Source of the DNA: Prevotella sp.
GTDB lineage: Bacteria; Bacteroidota; Bacteroidia; Bacteroidales; Bacteroidaceae
NCBI GenBank assembly: GCA_017455495.1
Contig: JAFTAR010000114.1
Coordinates: 1-44,097 of the forward strand
Direction of reading: 5' to 3'
DNA length: 44,097 nucleotides
The position numbers and the translations under genes are program-made. Under the pieces are notes generated by a model. That model did no database searches, was not told where the DNA came from, and saw only the letters and a program-made list of their open reading frames with translations. Positions 26,949 to 36,052 of the stretch are shown here, piece after piece; position 1 is the stretch's first letter; every line of letters starts with the position of its first letter.

Positions 26949-26979
26949 CAAAGATACTCATAAATTGGCAATTGTCAAA
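26949..26979 (-). promoter_or_regulatory. HTCS gene promoter
   Basis: On the minus strand TTTG (26979-26976) and TATCTTTG (26956-26949) are separated by 19 bases. The expected transcription start near 26942 lies 31 bases before the ATG at 26911 and downstream of the alternative ATG at 26971, which supports the shorter protein. Confidence 0.75.
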
Positions 26980-27064
26980 GAATGAATGGCCTGTTTTTCG
27001 TTCATGACGAAAAAGTGTATGCTAATTGAAACATTTCCGCCCCTGCTAACTGTTTGCGAAACGT

Positions 27065-27072
27065 TAACTTTG
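27065..27072 (+). promoter_or_regulatory. -7 box before the short ORF at 27110
   Basis: TAACTTTG followed by C matches the -7 consensus. No TTTG is found 19-21 bases upstream (a TTTG at 27053 is too close), so the promoter may need an activator. Confidence 0.5.
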
Positions 27073-27109
27073 CAGCACATTTGTTTCATCCATTTAACTA
27101 ATACTACGT

Positions 27110-27199
27110 ATGAAAAGAATCTTTACCTTAACAGTCCTGGCCCTGCTGGTTGCTGCGCTTGATGCCAGTGCCCACGGAAAGAAGCTGCTTGCGCAGTAA
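27110..27199 (+). CDS. 29-residue signal-peptide-like ORF in a short transcript
   Basis: The frame encodes MKRIFTLTVLALLVAALDAS, then AHGKKLLAQ and a TAA stop. The first 21 residues look like a complete signal peptide (n-region KR, hydrophobic core, DASA end), leaving about eight residues. It lies between a -7 box at 27065 and a probable terminator at 27229-27261, so it could be a stand-alone message, a small RNA, or the remnant of a longer secreted protein. There is no clear Shine-Dalgarno, which is usual in this phylum. I do not recognise the peptide. Confidence 0.4.
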   Translation: MKRIFTLTVLALLVAALDASAHGKKLLAQ

Positions 27200-27228
27200 G
27201 AGCTTCCGTCACTGTCAGTATAAGCAGA

Positions 27229-27261
27229 GGGGTGGGCTATGGGCCTATCCCCCTGTTTTTT
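27229..27261 (+). terminator. Rho-independent terminator
   Basis: GGGG then TGGGC pairs with GCCTA and CCCC, with one bulged T and a short loop, and is followed by TTTTTT at 27256-27261. It would end transcription from 27065 before susC. Confidence 0.65.
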
Positions 27262-27340
27262 ATTCACCCGAAAACGGTCTTGACGAAATTCCGTGCCATC
27301 AATGACTGATTTCTACATCTGCCGTTCCGCAGGAATAGCC

Positions 27341-27348
27341 TACCTTTG
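27341..27348 (+). promoter_or_regulatory. susC promoter -7 box and long leader
   Basis: TACCTTTG followed by CACC matches the -7 consensus. There is no TTTG at the expected -33 position, which fits a promoter that depends on an activator such as the nearby HTCS. Transcription would start near 27355, giving an AT-rich leader of about 150 bases (27355-27508) with no ORF that I support. Confidence 0.6.
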
Positions 27349-27508
27349 CACCATGATACCATGGAAAGAAGTATAAGTTAGTTAGATTTTGTTAGTGATT
27401 ACGGTAGGTCTATTAATCATGAGGTAGAAAGATTGCTTTTTCAGGGTAGCACAAAAGAAAAGCAGATAGTTAACCTAATTATTAATATTAACTTAATAAA
27501 AGAATCAA

Positions 27509-30500
27509 ATGGAAGAAAAAAGAAAGACTAACCTGAAGAGCAGCCGGAACCTCTGGCAGCGCCTTCTCTTTCTTGCCCTCATGGCCGTTTGCGTTATAAC
27601 AGCCAGGGCACAGAGCCGGGTCACCGGAACCGTTGTCGACGCCACAGGCGAGCCCATCATCGGGGCAAGCGTCGTCGTCAAAGGCACGTCGAACGGTGCA
27701 ATCACCGACATTGACGGCAACTTTGCCATCCAGAGCGTGCCTCAGGGCAGCAGCCTCGTAGTCTCATACGTAGGCTACACCAGCCAGACAGTAGCCGTCA
27801 GCGGCAGAAACCAGATCAGTGTCACACTGCAGGAAGACCGCCAGATGCTTGACGAAGTCGTGGTAGTGGGCTACGGCGTTCAGAAGAAGAGCGACGTCAC
27901 CGGTGCCCTGACCCGTGTAGGCGAGGAGCAGATTAACAGCCGCCCCGTCACCAACGCCCTTGAGGCACTCCAGGGCAAGGCCGCCGGCGTGGACATCACC
28001 ACCAGTGAGCGCCCAGGCACCATAGGCAGCATACGCATACGTGGCGAGCGCTCGCTCAACGGCGGCAACGAACCCCTTTACGTTGTTGACGGCGTGCCCC
28101 TCATGTCGGCTTCTGGCATTGAGACTCTCAACCCCCGCGACATTGAGAGCATTGACATTCTCAAGGATGCCTCTGCCACTGCCATCTACGGCAGCCGCGG
28201 AGCCAATGGCGTAGTCCTCGTGACCACGAAGCAGGGCAAGGCCGGACGCACCACCATTGACTATACCGGCACCCTCACACTCTCGAACATTGTGGACCGC
28301 TCGCCCTCAATGAGCGCTGCCGACTTCGTGCAGTTTGCCCGCTGGGCTGCCCATAACCTTGACGCCACGCGCTATGCCGACCCGCTGCATCCCACTCAGG
28401 CTGAGGACGAGGCCCTCTTTGGAGAGTATGCAGCACTTGACCCCACCTCCGTTGCAAACATCATGAATGGATGGGCCGGCGGCACATGGGACCCCTCACG
28501 CGTGGAGAACAGGGACTGGACCGACTTCGTGACCCAGACCGCAGTATCGCATGAGCACACGCTGGCCGTGAGCGGAGGAACAGAGACCGTCAACGCATAC
28601 GCATCGCTTGGCTACCTGAGCAACAAAGGCACACAGAAAGGACAGTGGTACGACCGCTACACTGGCAAGGTGACGGTAAACCTGAACCCCACAAAGTGGT
28701 TTAACCTGCAGGCTTCGGTGAACGGCACTTGGAGCGAGCGCGACTATGGCATGTCTACCACGGGCGGCCGCTCAGGCTCTGTGCCCGATGCTATCTATGG
28801 CACTGCCAAGCAGATATACAACTTTGCCGTGCCCTACGACAACGACGGCAACGTGATTATCAACCCCGGCGGCGAGCAGTCGGTATACTCCATCATGGAC
28901 GAGTGGAACCACTCGCAGCAGAAGGGGCAGACGTTCCGCGCACTGGGCAACTTCTCTGCTACGCTGAACATCGGCGAGATACTGAAGCCGCTTGAGGGCC
29001 TGCGCTACAAGATTGCCTTCGGACCGGACTTCCGCTACAACAGGGAGGGTATATACATTGACGGCTTCTCGTCGCACAAGATTCAGAGCAACGGCAAGGA
29101 GGGTATCAACCAGGCCTCGCTGAGCAACCGCCGCGACTTCTCCTGGACGCTTGACAACATGATTATGTTCGACCGCACCTTCGCCGAGAAGCACAAGGTG
29201 GGCGTTACGCTGCTGCAGACGGCCTCGAAGTGGAACACTGAGACGTCGAACATGAGCGCACAGATGATAGAGAAGGACTCCTACCTCTGGAATGCCTTCA
29301 ACACGGTGAATGTGACGAGTACGGACCAGAAGGTGGGCTTAGGCTCGGGCCTGACTGAGCGGCAGCTTGAGTCGTACATGATACGCCTCAACTACGGCTT
29401 CAACGACCGCTACATGCTCACTGTGAGCGGACGCTGGGACGGTGCCTCGCAGCTTGCTGAAGGCAACAAGTGGGACTTCTTCCCCTCGGCAGCTCTGGCA
29501 TGGCGCGTGAGCGAGGAGGACTTTATGAAACAGGCTCCGTGGGTGAGCAACCTGAAGGTTCGTCTCGGCGTGGGTGTGACCGGTAATGCCGCAGTGGCTC
29601 CCTACGCCACAAAGGGCGACATCACGAGCTTCTACCTGCCCTTCAACGGTCTGGGCCGCGACCTCATAGGATACTCTACCAACGAGCCTTACTACATGGC
29701 CAGCCAGTTGACGATGGCTAATCCTGAACTGGGATGGGAGAAGACCACCCAGTGGAACATCGGCCTTGACTTTGGCTTCCTTAACAGCCGCATCTTCGGT
29801 TCGCTGGACTACTACTGGAGCCACACTGACGATGTTATCATGTTTACCAACATACCTACTCTGACAGGCTTCCCCGGCACATACTCAAATGTGGGCAAGA
29901 CAAAGAACCACGGCATTGAGCTCACGCTGAACGCCATACCGGTACAGGTGGCTGACTTCGAGTGGGAGACGAGCTTTAACATTGCCTACCAGAAGGACGA
30001 GATAGTGGAGCTGGCCTACGGCAAGAACGACATGCCCGACAACGGCTGGTTCATTGGTGAGGCCCTCAGCGTTTACTACGGCTTCGGCAACGACGGCATC
30101 TGGCAGGAGAGCGATGCTGCCGAGATGGCCAAGTGGAACGACAACGGCTACGGCTTTACTGCCGGCAACGTGCGTCCGCACGATGTAGACGGCGACTATA
30201 AGATGACTGATGCCGACCGCATTGTAATAGGCAACCGCCGCCCCACCACGACTATGGGCTGGACCAACAACTTCTCATACAAGGGTCTTGAGCTGGGCAT
30301 ATCTTTGGTTGGCCGCATGGGCTATACCTTCTCAACCGGAGGCGAGGCTCTGACGGCTCATGCCAACCAGCGCGAAATTAGCTACTGGACACCGCAGAAC
30401 ACCGGTGCCGACTGGCAGAAGCCTATTCTGGGCCAGGCCACGTCGGGCTCTAAGGACAACTTCTCAAGCCTGCTGGGCTTCCGCGATGCCTCGTTCATCA

Positions 30501-30694
30501 AGGTGCGCAACATAGCACTGGGCTACAACCTGCCCAAGTCGGTGCTCAGATATGCCACACTGTCACACGCCAAGGTGTTTGCACAGGTGATTAACCCGTT
30601 CAGCTTCCACCAGAGCATTGACGGCTTCGACCTTGACACCGGCCGCACATACTTCAACCGCAGCTTCGTCTTCGGTCTGGAGGTAGGCTTCTAA
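27509..30694 (+). CDS. SusC-family TonB-dependent outer-membrane transporter
   Basis: The 1061-residue protein has a 35-residue signal peptide (ending ITARAQ) and a CarboxypepD_reg-like domain (VTGTVVDATGEPIIGASVVV). The SusC-type DEVVVVGYG motif is at residues 115-123, followed by a plug domain (EALQGKAAGVDI, IRIRGERSLNGGNEPLYVVDGVPL) and a beta-barrel ending in a terminal Phe (VFGLEVGF). It takes up oligosaccharides across the outer membrane with its SusD partner, which starts 52 bases downstream. Given the PL11 lyase next to it, the likely substrate is rhamnogalacturonan oligosaccharides; this is inferred from context. Confidence 0.96.
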   Translation: MEEKRKTNLKSSRNLWQRLLFLALMAVCVITARAQSRVTGTVVDATGEPIIGASVVVKGTSNGAITDIDGNFAIQSVPQGSSLVVSYVGYTSQTVAVSGRNQISVTLQEDRQMLDEVVVVGYGVQKKSDVTGALTRVGEEQINSRPVTNALEALQGKAAGVDITTSERPGTIGSIRIRGERSLNGGNEPLYVVDGVPLMSASGIETLNPRDIESIDILKDASATAIYGSRGANGVVLVTTKQGKAGRTTIDYTGTLTLSNIVDRSPSMSAADFVQFARWAAHNLDATRYADPLHPTQAEDEALFGEYAALDPTSVANIMNGWAGGTWDPSRVENRDWTDFVTQTAVSHEHTLAVSGGTETVNAYASLGYLSNKGTQKGQWYDRYTGKVTVNLNPTKWFNLQASVNGTWSERDYGMSTTGGRSGSVPDAIYGTAKQIYNFAVPYDNDGNVIINPGGEQSVYSIMDEWNHSQQKGQTFRALGNFSATLNIGEILKPLEGLRYKIAFGPDFRYNREGIYIDGFSSHKIQSNGKEGINQASLSNRRDFSWTLDNMIMFDRTFAEKHKVGVTLLQTASKWNTETSNMSAQMIEKDSYLWNAFNTVNVTSTDQKVGLGSGLTERQLESYMIRLNYGFNDRYMLTVSGRWDGASQLAEGNKWDFFPSAALAWRVSEEDFMKQAPWVSNLKVRLGVGVTGNAAVAPYATKGDITSFYLPFNGLGRDLIGYSTNEPYYMASQLTMANPELGWEKTTQWNIGLDFGFLNSRIFGSLDYYWSHTDDVIMFTNIPTLTGFPGTYSNVGKTKNHGIELTLNAIPVQVADFEWETSFNIAYQKDEIVELAYGKNDMPDNGWFIGEALSVYYGFGNDGIWQESDAAEMAKWNDNGYGFTAGNVRPHDVDGDYKMTDADRIVIGNRRPTTTMGWTNNFSYKGLELGISLVGRMGYTFSTGGEALTAHANQREISYWTPQNTGADWQKPILGQATSGSKDNFSSLLGFRDASFIKVRNIALGYNLPKSVLRYATLSHAKVFAQVINPFSFHQSIDGFDLDTGRTYFNRSFVFGLEVGF

Positions 30695-30746
30695 TGGGAA
30701 AACGAAAGATTGAAAAACTGAAACATTAAAACAAACAAGCAAGGAT

Positions 30747-32840
30747 ATGAAATACAACAAATATATAATAGGTGGCCTTCTTGCCACGACGCTGACGGCA
30801 GGTATGACCTCCTGCTCGGGCGACTTCCTTGACGAGGAGCTAACCACGAAGTATTCTACGCAGTATTTCGAAACTCCCGAGGGTATTGAAGCTTTGGCCT
30901 TGTCGCTCTATGGCAACATACGCTGGCACTTCGGCTATGAGTGGGCCTATGGCATCACGCTCTACGGCACCGACGAGTTTACCAATGCCAACGACCTGAC
31001 CAGCGAGCCGTGGAACACCTACGACACTCGCTTCAGCCCCATGAACTGTACTCCCGCCCTCGGCGCAGCCAACAAGAACTGCCCGGCCATTGACGCCCTG
31101 TGGAACGAGATGTACTACGGCATAGCATCGTGCAACACTATCATTGCCGGAGCTGACAAGATTGCCGATGAAGAGGTGCGCAACCGTTGTCTGGCTCACG
31201 CCTACTTCCTGCGCGGCTACAACTATTACCGTCTGACGGCTCAGTACGGACGGCCCGTGCTGCAGCTCACACCAGCCTCCGGCGTGGTGCGCAACTTCAC
31301 GCAGGCCACTGAGGAGGAAGCCTGGGAACAGGTGATAAGCGACCTTCGCCAGGCCTACAACCTGTTCAAGGGCGAGGAGTTCACCTATGGCAAGGGCATC
31401 ACGTGGACAAAGGCCACTGCAGCCCACTTCCTGGCCAAGGCTCTGCTGTTCCGCGCCTCAGAGCGCTGTGAGAGCTTCACCACCGAGGCCAGCCGCAAGG
31501 CCGACCTGGAGGAGGCCATCCAGGCCTGCAGCTACGCCATCGGCGCACGCCAGCTGGCTCCCAACTACAGCGACCTCTATGCTAACTGGACCGGCGTGGA
31601 CTGTGCCACCGAGGAGCTGAGCGAAATACTGATGGCTGCCGGACACAATGCGTCAAGCTCAACAGCAGGCCGCTTTGGCAACCGTACCTACAACTACTTC
31701 GGCCCGCAGTTCGGAGCTGGTTTTGGCGGAGGCTGGACAAAGCGCGGCGTGTGGATTGGCGAGATGGACTTCCAGCGCTGCCGTCCCACGGAGTATACAT
31801 ACGCCGTATATGACCACGTCAACGACGCCCGCCTTTGGAAGACGTTCAAGACCGTCTACGGCACCAACACCGTGCCCGATGCCTCCAGGGGCGTTGAGCT
31901 GGGCGACCCCGCCGTGGTGATGATTCTCAACACGAAGAACGACCACACCTACGATGGCTACACTTTCGGAGCCTACGTGCAGAACCCCACCTTCAGGGAT
32001 GATGCCGGCCGCCTGCCTGAGTGGCATAAGGGTTCGCGCCAGAAGGCCGACGCGGGCAACCTGACCTCCACACCGGGCCAGTGGGTGCCCAGCGCCTCGG
32101 TGCTCTATCAGAACGGCAAGTATGTGGCACCTGAGTTCAAGTCTACTGCTGTGTGCAACTTCTTTGCAGGCATCAACAAGTGCACTGACGGCTCGCGCCT
32201 GGGTGAGAAGCAGGATGCCCACCGCGACGTTACAATGGCCCGTCTGGGCGAGACCTACCTTGTGCGTGCTGAGTGCTATGCCCGCCTGGGCGACTACACC
32301 AGCGCAAAGAAGGACATTGACGTTATCCGCGCCCGTGCACAGTGGAAGAACGGCGAGAACCGCTCTTACTACGTAGACGGCTCGCAGGCCTTCGAGAACA
32401 ACACGCTCTATGCAGCCAACAAGGAGATGTATGAGAACTCGAACCTCTGGATGAACACCTACTACCTGAGCAACCCCGGCCAGCCCGTTACCACCGCCGC
32501 CAGCAGCCTGACAGACTGGACTTGGGACAACCTGCCTGCCGAGGACGAGGCCATTCTCTCTCAGCTTGGTGTCACCGGACAGAAGGAGCGTGCCATCAAC
32601 TTCATTCTCAACGAGCGCTCGCGCGAGCTTATTGGTGAGTGGCAGCGCTGGGAAACCCTCTCACGCACCAAGACACTCGTGGCACGTGCACGCGCCTTCA
32701 ACCCCGAAGCTGCTTCGCATATTCAGGACCGCCACATCTACCGCCCAATTCCCCAGACCTTCATTGATGGCCTGAAGAACGAAGACGGCTCGGATCTCAC
32801 CGACGCTCAGAAGGCTGCCTGGCAGAATCCCGGTTACTAA
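30747..32840 (+). CDS. SusD/RagB-family surface glycan-binding lipoprotein
   Basis: This 697-residue protein has a lipoprotein signal with Cys23 in GMTSC, then the SusD pattern FLDEELTTKYSTQYFETPEGIEAL. The helical TPR-like core (NRCLAHAYFLRGYNYYRLT, LVRAECYARLGDYTSAKKDID) and the C-terminal FILNERSRELIGEWQRWETL are present. It forms the lid of the SusC channel on the cell surface and binds the glycan. It is longer than many SusD proteins, with large inserts around residues 290-450. Confidence 0.95.
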   Translation: MKYNKYIIGGLLATTLTAGMTSCSGDFLDEELTTKYSTQYFETPEGIEALALSLYGNIRWHFGYEWAYGITLYGTDEFTNANDLTSEPWNTYDTRFSPMNCTPALGAANKNCPAIDALWNEMYYGIASCNTIIAGADKIADEEVRNRCLAHAYFLRGYNYYRLTAQYGRPVLQLTPASGVVRNFTQATEEEAWEQVISDLRQAYNLFKGEEFTYGKGITWTKATAAHFLAKALLFRASERCESFTTEASRKADLEEAIQACSYAIGARQLAPNYSDLYANWTGVDCATEELSEILMAAGHNASSSTAGRFGNRTYNYFGPQFGAGFGGGWTKRGVWIGEMDFQRCRPTEYTYAVYDHVNDARLWKTFKTVYGTNTVPDASRGVELGDPAVVMILNTKNDHTYDGYTFGAYVQNPTFRDDAGRLPEWHKGSRQKADAGNLTSTPGQWVPSASVLYQNGKYVAPEFKSTAVCNFFAGINKCTDGSRLGEKQDAHRDVTMARLGETYLVRAECYARLGDYTSAKKDIDVIRARAQWKNGENRSYYVDGSQAFENNTLYAANKEMYENSNLWMNTYYLSNPGQPVTTAASSLTDWTWDNLPAEDEAILSQLGVTGQKERAINFILNERSRELIGEWQRWETLSRTKTLVARARAFNPEAASHIQDRHIYRPIPQTFIDGLKNEDGSDLTDAQKAAWQNPGY

Positions 32841-32887
32841 ACTCGCCTTGCCATTACAGCAATGGCCTTTATTGAAAACAAACTTGC

Positions 32888-32916
32888 AGAGGCCACATCT
32901 CTATGGTGTGGCCTCT
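32888..32916 (+). promoter_or_regulatory. Stem-loop between susD and the lyase gene
   Basis: AGAGGCCACA (32888-32897) pairs perfectly with TGTGGCCTCT (32907-32916) around a 9-base loop. It is not followed by a T-run, so it is a weak intrinsic terminator at best. It may stabilise the upstream susC/susD message or lower expression of the lyase downstream. No full consensus promoter is seen in 32841-32943. Confidence 0.7.
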
Positions 32917-32943
32917 CTATTAAAAACTAAACTTTAGCAAGCC

Positions 32944-35900
32944 ATGGAGTTAAATAAGTTAAAGAAGTTAGCCCTGTCACTCCCCGTTTTTGCGGTCTTG
33001 AGCCTGTCCGTAAATGCTCAGAACACTCCCGTCTCGCAGATGGAAAGGCTCGGCCGCGGTGTCATTGCCATGCCGGCAGCCTCTTCCGGAGTATTTGTCA
33101 GCTGGAGAAGCCTGGGCTACGATGACCCAAGCACTCTCTTTGAGGTGCTGCGCAACGGGGAGAGCCTGGCAAAGGACCTCTACGCCACAAACTACACCGA
33201 TGCCACAGGAAAGAGCACCGACCGCTATCAGGTGGTTACCATGGTCAACGGTTTTGCCGTTGACACCACTCAGGCTGTCACACCATGGATGCAGCGCTAC
33301 ATGAAGCTTGTGCTTAGCCGCCCCGCAAGGGGAACAAATGGCGGCACCTACGATCCCAATGACTGCTCGGTAGGCGATGTCGACGGCGACGGCGAGTACG
33401 AAATCTTCGTCAAGTGGAATCCTTCTAACGCCAAAGACAACGCCCAGGGAGGCATCACAGACAATGTCTACATAGACTGCTACAAACTAAGCGGCAGGCT
33501 GCTCTGGCGCATAGACCTTGGACCAAACATACGTGCCGGTGCCCACTACACGCAGTTCATGGTATACGACTTCGATGGCGACGGGCGGGCCGAGATGATG
33601 TGCAAGACTGCACCTGGCTCGCGCGACGGCGAGGGCATATTTGTGAACAGGGTGGCCACAGAGGATGTCATTAAGAATGCCGACAACACGCAAATATACC
33701 GCAACGGCGACGGACGCATCATCGGCGGGCAGGAGTGGCTCACCGTGTTCAGCGGCCTGACGGGCGAGGCTCTGCACACCATTTTCTATAATCCCAACCG
33801 CGATGCCGGCTACGGAGGTGCTGCCACAGGCACCTTCAACTGGGACGACCGCAGCGGCCGCACTGACTATGCCAGCTACGGCAACCGCGGCGAGCGCTAC
33901 CTGGCAGCAGTGGCCCATCTTGACGGCCCGGACAAACCGGCCTGCGGCATCTTCAGTCGTGGATACTATACATACGCATACATCTGGGCCGTGAGCTTCG
34001 ACGGTGAGCATCTGCACCAGAAGTGGTTCAGTGCCCATGCCCAGAAAACAAGCTACAAACTGACCACCTACGATGCCGACGGCAACGGCACTACGCAGAC
34101 ATTCACCGGCTGTAGCCCCACCAGTGGCGGCGGCAGCGGTACTATGTACGGCAACGGAAACCACAACATGTCAATAGCCGATGTTGACGGCGACGGGCGC
34201 GACGAGGTTCTCTGGGGGGCAGGAGCCCTTGATGACGACGGTCATCTGCTCTACGGTACAGGCTTTGGGCATGGCGATGCACTGCATCTAAGCGACCTGA
34301 ACCCCGACCGCCCTGGGCTGGAGATGTTTCAGGTGCACGAGGAGAAGGGCACTTACGCATGGGATATTCACGACGCAGCCACGGGTGAGGTGCTGTTGAA
34401 AGGCGGGCCGGCCGGTGTGGACAACGGTCGGGGAGTGGCCGGAAACTTTGGCACCGACGTGCGCGGAGCTCTCTTCTGGAGCAGTGACAAGAATGCCCGT
34501 AGCGCCATAACGGGCGAGGCAGTCTCAGACAAGACAGGCTCTACCAACTTCCGCATATACTGGGACGGAGACCTGCAGGAGGAACTGCTCGACGGCAACA
34601 AGATAGACAAATGGCAGAAAAGCGGCACTACGAGGATCATGACATTCAGCGACTTCGGACCAAGCTCTACATGCAACGGCTCGAAGAACACGCCGAACCT
34701 TTCAGCCGACATCCTCGGCGACTGGCGCGAGGAAGTGATACTCTACCGCGCCAGCGACTCTGAGACCTGCCTGGCCATATACTCTACCAACACACCGACA
34801 ACCTACCGCGTGCCAACGCTGATGCACGACCACACCTACCGTATGGGCGTATGCTGGCAGAACACGGCCTACAACCAGCCGCCACACCTGGGCTACTACC
34901 TGCCTGACCTGAACATGCCCACCATGACAGATGCCGGCAGGCGCTTCGTGGTGAAGCTTGACGAGCAGGTGGAGTGGACCTTCACCACTAACGGCACTGC
35001 AGCCATGGAATCCAACGGCTACACCATTGACGGCGAAAGGCATCAGGGAATGCCGCAGGGCATAGAATGCAGAATAGAGGGCGAAGAGGACCCCACGCTG
35101 ACCATAAAGGGAACTTTCAGCGAGGTGGGCAACTATACCTTCGACTTCACTCTGACCGGCACTCGCGGCAACCGCGTGCCAGTAAGCTTCAGTGTGGCTT
35201 GCCGCAGCAATGGGCAGGCAACAGGCACACTACGCACCTGGAACTTCACCAACTGGAGCCAGCAGACCATAGACAACCTTGTGGCAGATGCTGAGCTGGG
35301 CGACCAGACGGGATGGAGCGACGTGGAGTATCTGAACAAGATGGAGGCTGTGGACAACCGCTGCTTCTGGCTACAGGACGACCAGGCGGGAGAGGTGAAA
35401 GCCAACGGACAGACCATCGCGGAGTTGCAGGGCTTGATGTTTGGCGATGCCTACTGCCAGGGCCGCTCGCTGGCCATTGCCGTCAACTACGGCTCTACCG
35501 ACATCGGCACATACGCCGGGCCGCAGTACCTATGGCTCGGCATAGGCAACAACCCGCCATACTGCTTCTACATCCCTGACGTAATAGTGGGCTCTGACAT
35601 CACTATGACCGTGGAGTCACACCGCAACGGCAACGGGCGCGGAGTGGGAATCTATGCCATGGCCGACAACGGCAGCCTGGTGCGCATTGGCGACAACTTC
35701 ACCCCAGATGCAAAAGCCACCTACACATGGCATGAGTGGACACTGCCGGCTGGTGTGACTGAGATTGGGGGCAAGGTGGACATCTACGTGAAGAACACCA
35801 GCGGATGCCATATCTACGACATTGAGGCCACCGTGGCTGCACAGACCGACGCCATCGTCGCGCCCATGCAGGGCGCTGCTGCTGCAGCAGAGACCGTCTA

Positions 35901-35994
35901 CGACCTGCAGGGCCGCCGTCTCAGCCAGCCGCGCTCAGGCATCACCATTGTCACGGGCATGGGCGGAACAAGGCGACTCGTCATCAGAAGATAA
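32944..35994 (+). CDS. PL11-family rhamnogalacturonan lyase with extra C-terminal domains and T9SS-like tail
   Basis: The 1016-residue protein has a signal peptide ending SVNAQ. Residues about 25-660 follow the PL11 (YesW/YesX) eight-bladed propeller pattern: MERLGRGVIAM, VGDVDGDGEYEIFVKWNPSN, LGPNIRAGAHYTQFMVYDFD, GDGRAEMMCKTAPGSRDG, and ADILGDWREEVILYR with several Ca-binding D-x-D-x-D loops. PL11 enzymes cleave the rhamnose-galacturonate backbone of rhamnogalacturonan I by beta-elimination. About 300 extra residues follow (LRTWNFTNWSQQTIDNL onward), probably carbohydrate-binding, and the end VYDLQGRRLSQPRSG...RRLVIRR matches the short T9SS tail. Secretion to the surface is therefore likely. 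Confidence 0.93.
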   Translation: MELNKLKKLALSLPVFAVLSLSVNAQNTPVSQMERLGRGVIAMPAASSGVFVSWRSLGYDDPSTLFEVLRNGESLAKDLYATNYTDATGKSTDRYQVVTMVNGFAVDTTQAVTPWMQRYMKLVLSRPARGTNGGTYDPNDCSVGDVDGDGEYEIFVKWNPSNAKDNAQGGITDNVYIDCYKLSGRLLWRIDLGPNIRAGAHYTQFMVYDFDGDGRAEMMCKTAPGSRDGEGIFVNRVATEDVIKNADNTQIYRNGDGRIIGGQEWLTVFSGLTGEALHTIFYNPNRDAGYGGAATGTFNWDDRSGRTDYASYGNRGERYLAAVAHLDGPDKPACGIFSRGYYTYAYIWAVSFDGEHLHQKWFSAHAQKTSYKLTTYDADGNGTTQTFTGCSPTSGGGSGTMYGNGNHNMSIADVDGDGRDEVLWGAGALDDDGHLLYGTGFGHGDALHLSDLNPDRPGLEMFQVHEEKGTYAWDIHDAATGEVLLKGGPAGVDNGRGVAGNFGTDVRGALFWSSDKNARSAITGEAVSDKTGSTNFRIYWDGDLQEELLDGNKIDKWQKSGTTRIMTFSDFGPSSTCNGSKNTPNLSADILGDWREEVILYRASDSETCLAIYSTNTPTTYRVPTLMHDHTYRMGVCWQNTAYNQPPHLGYYLPDLNMPTMTDAGRRFVVKLDEQVEWTFTTNGTAAMESNGYTIDGERHQGMPQGIECRIEGEEDPTLTIKGTFSEVGNYTFDFTLTGTRGNRVPVSFSVACRSNGQATGTLRTWNFTNWSQQTIDNLVADAELGDQTGWSDVEYLNKMEAVDNRCFWLQDDQAGEVKANGQTIAELQGLMFGDAYCQGRSLAIAVNYGSTDIGTYAGPQYLWLGIGNNPPYCFYIPDVIVGSDITMTVESHRNGNGRGVGIYAMADNGSLVRIGDNFTPDAKATYTWHEWTLPAGVTEIGGKVDIYVKNTSGCHIYDIEATVAAQTDAIVAPMQGAAAAAETVYDLQGRRLSQPRSGITIVTGMGGTRRLVIRR

Positions 35995-36052
35995 AGAGCT
36001 TGGCAACTATTCAGTTAACATTTTACTAACACTTACAAAAAAATCATTAATC

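Noticed and set aside
35822..36052. Upstream extension of the secreted protein at 36053
   Set aside because: It overlaps the end of the lyase gene and would bury a clear signal peptide.
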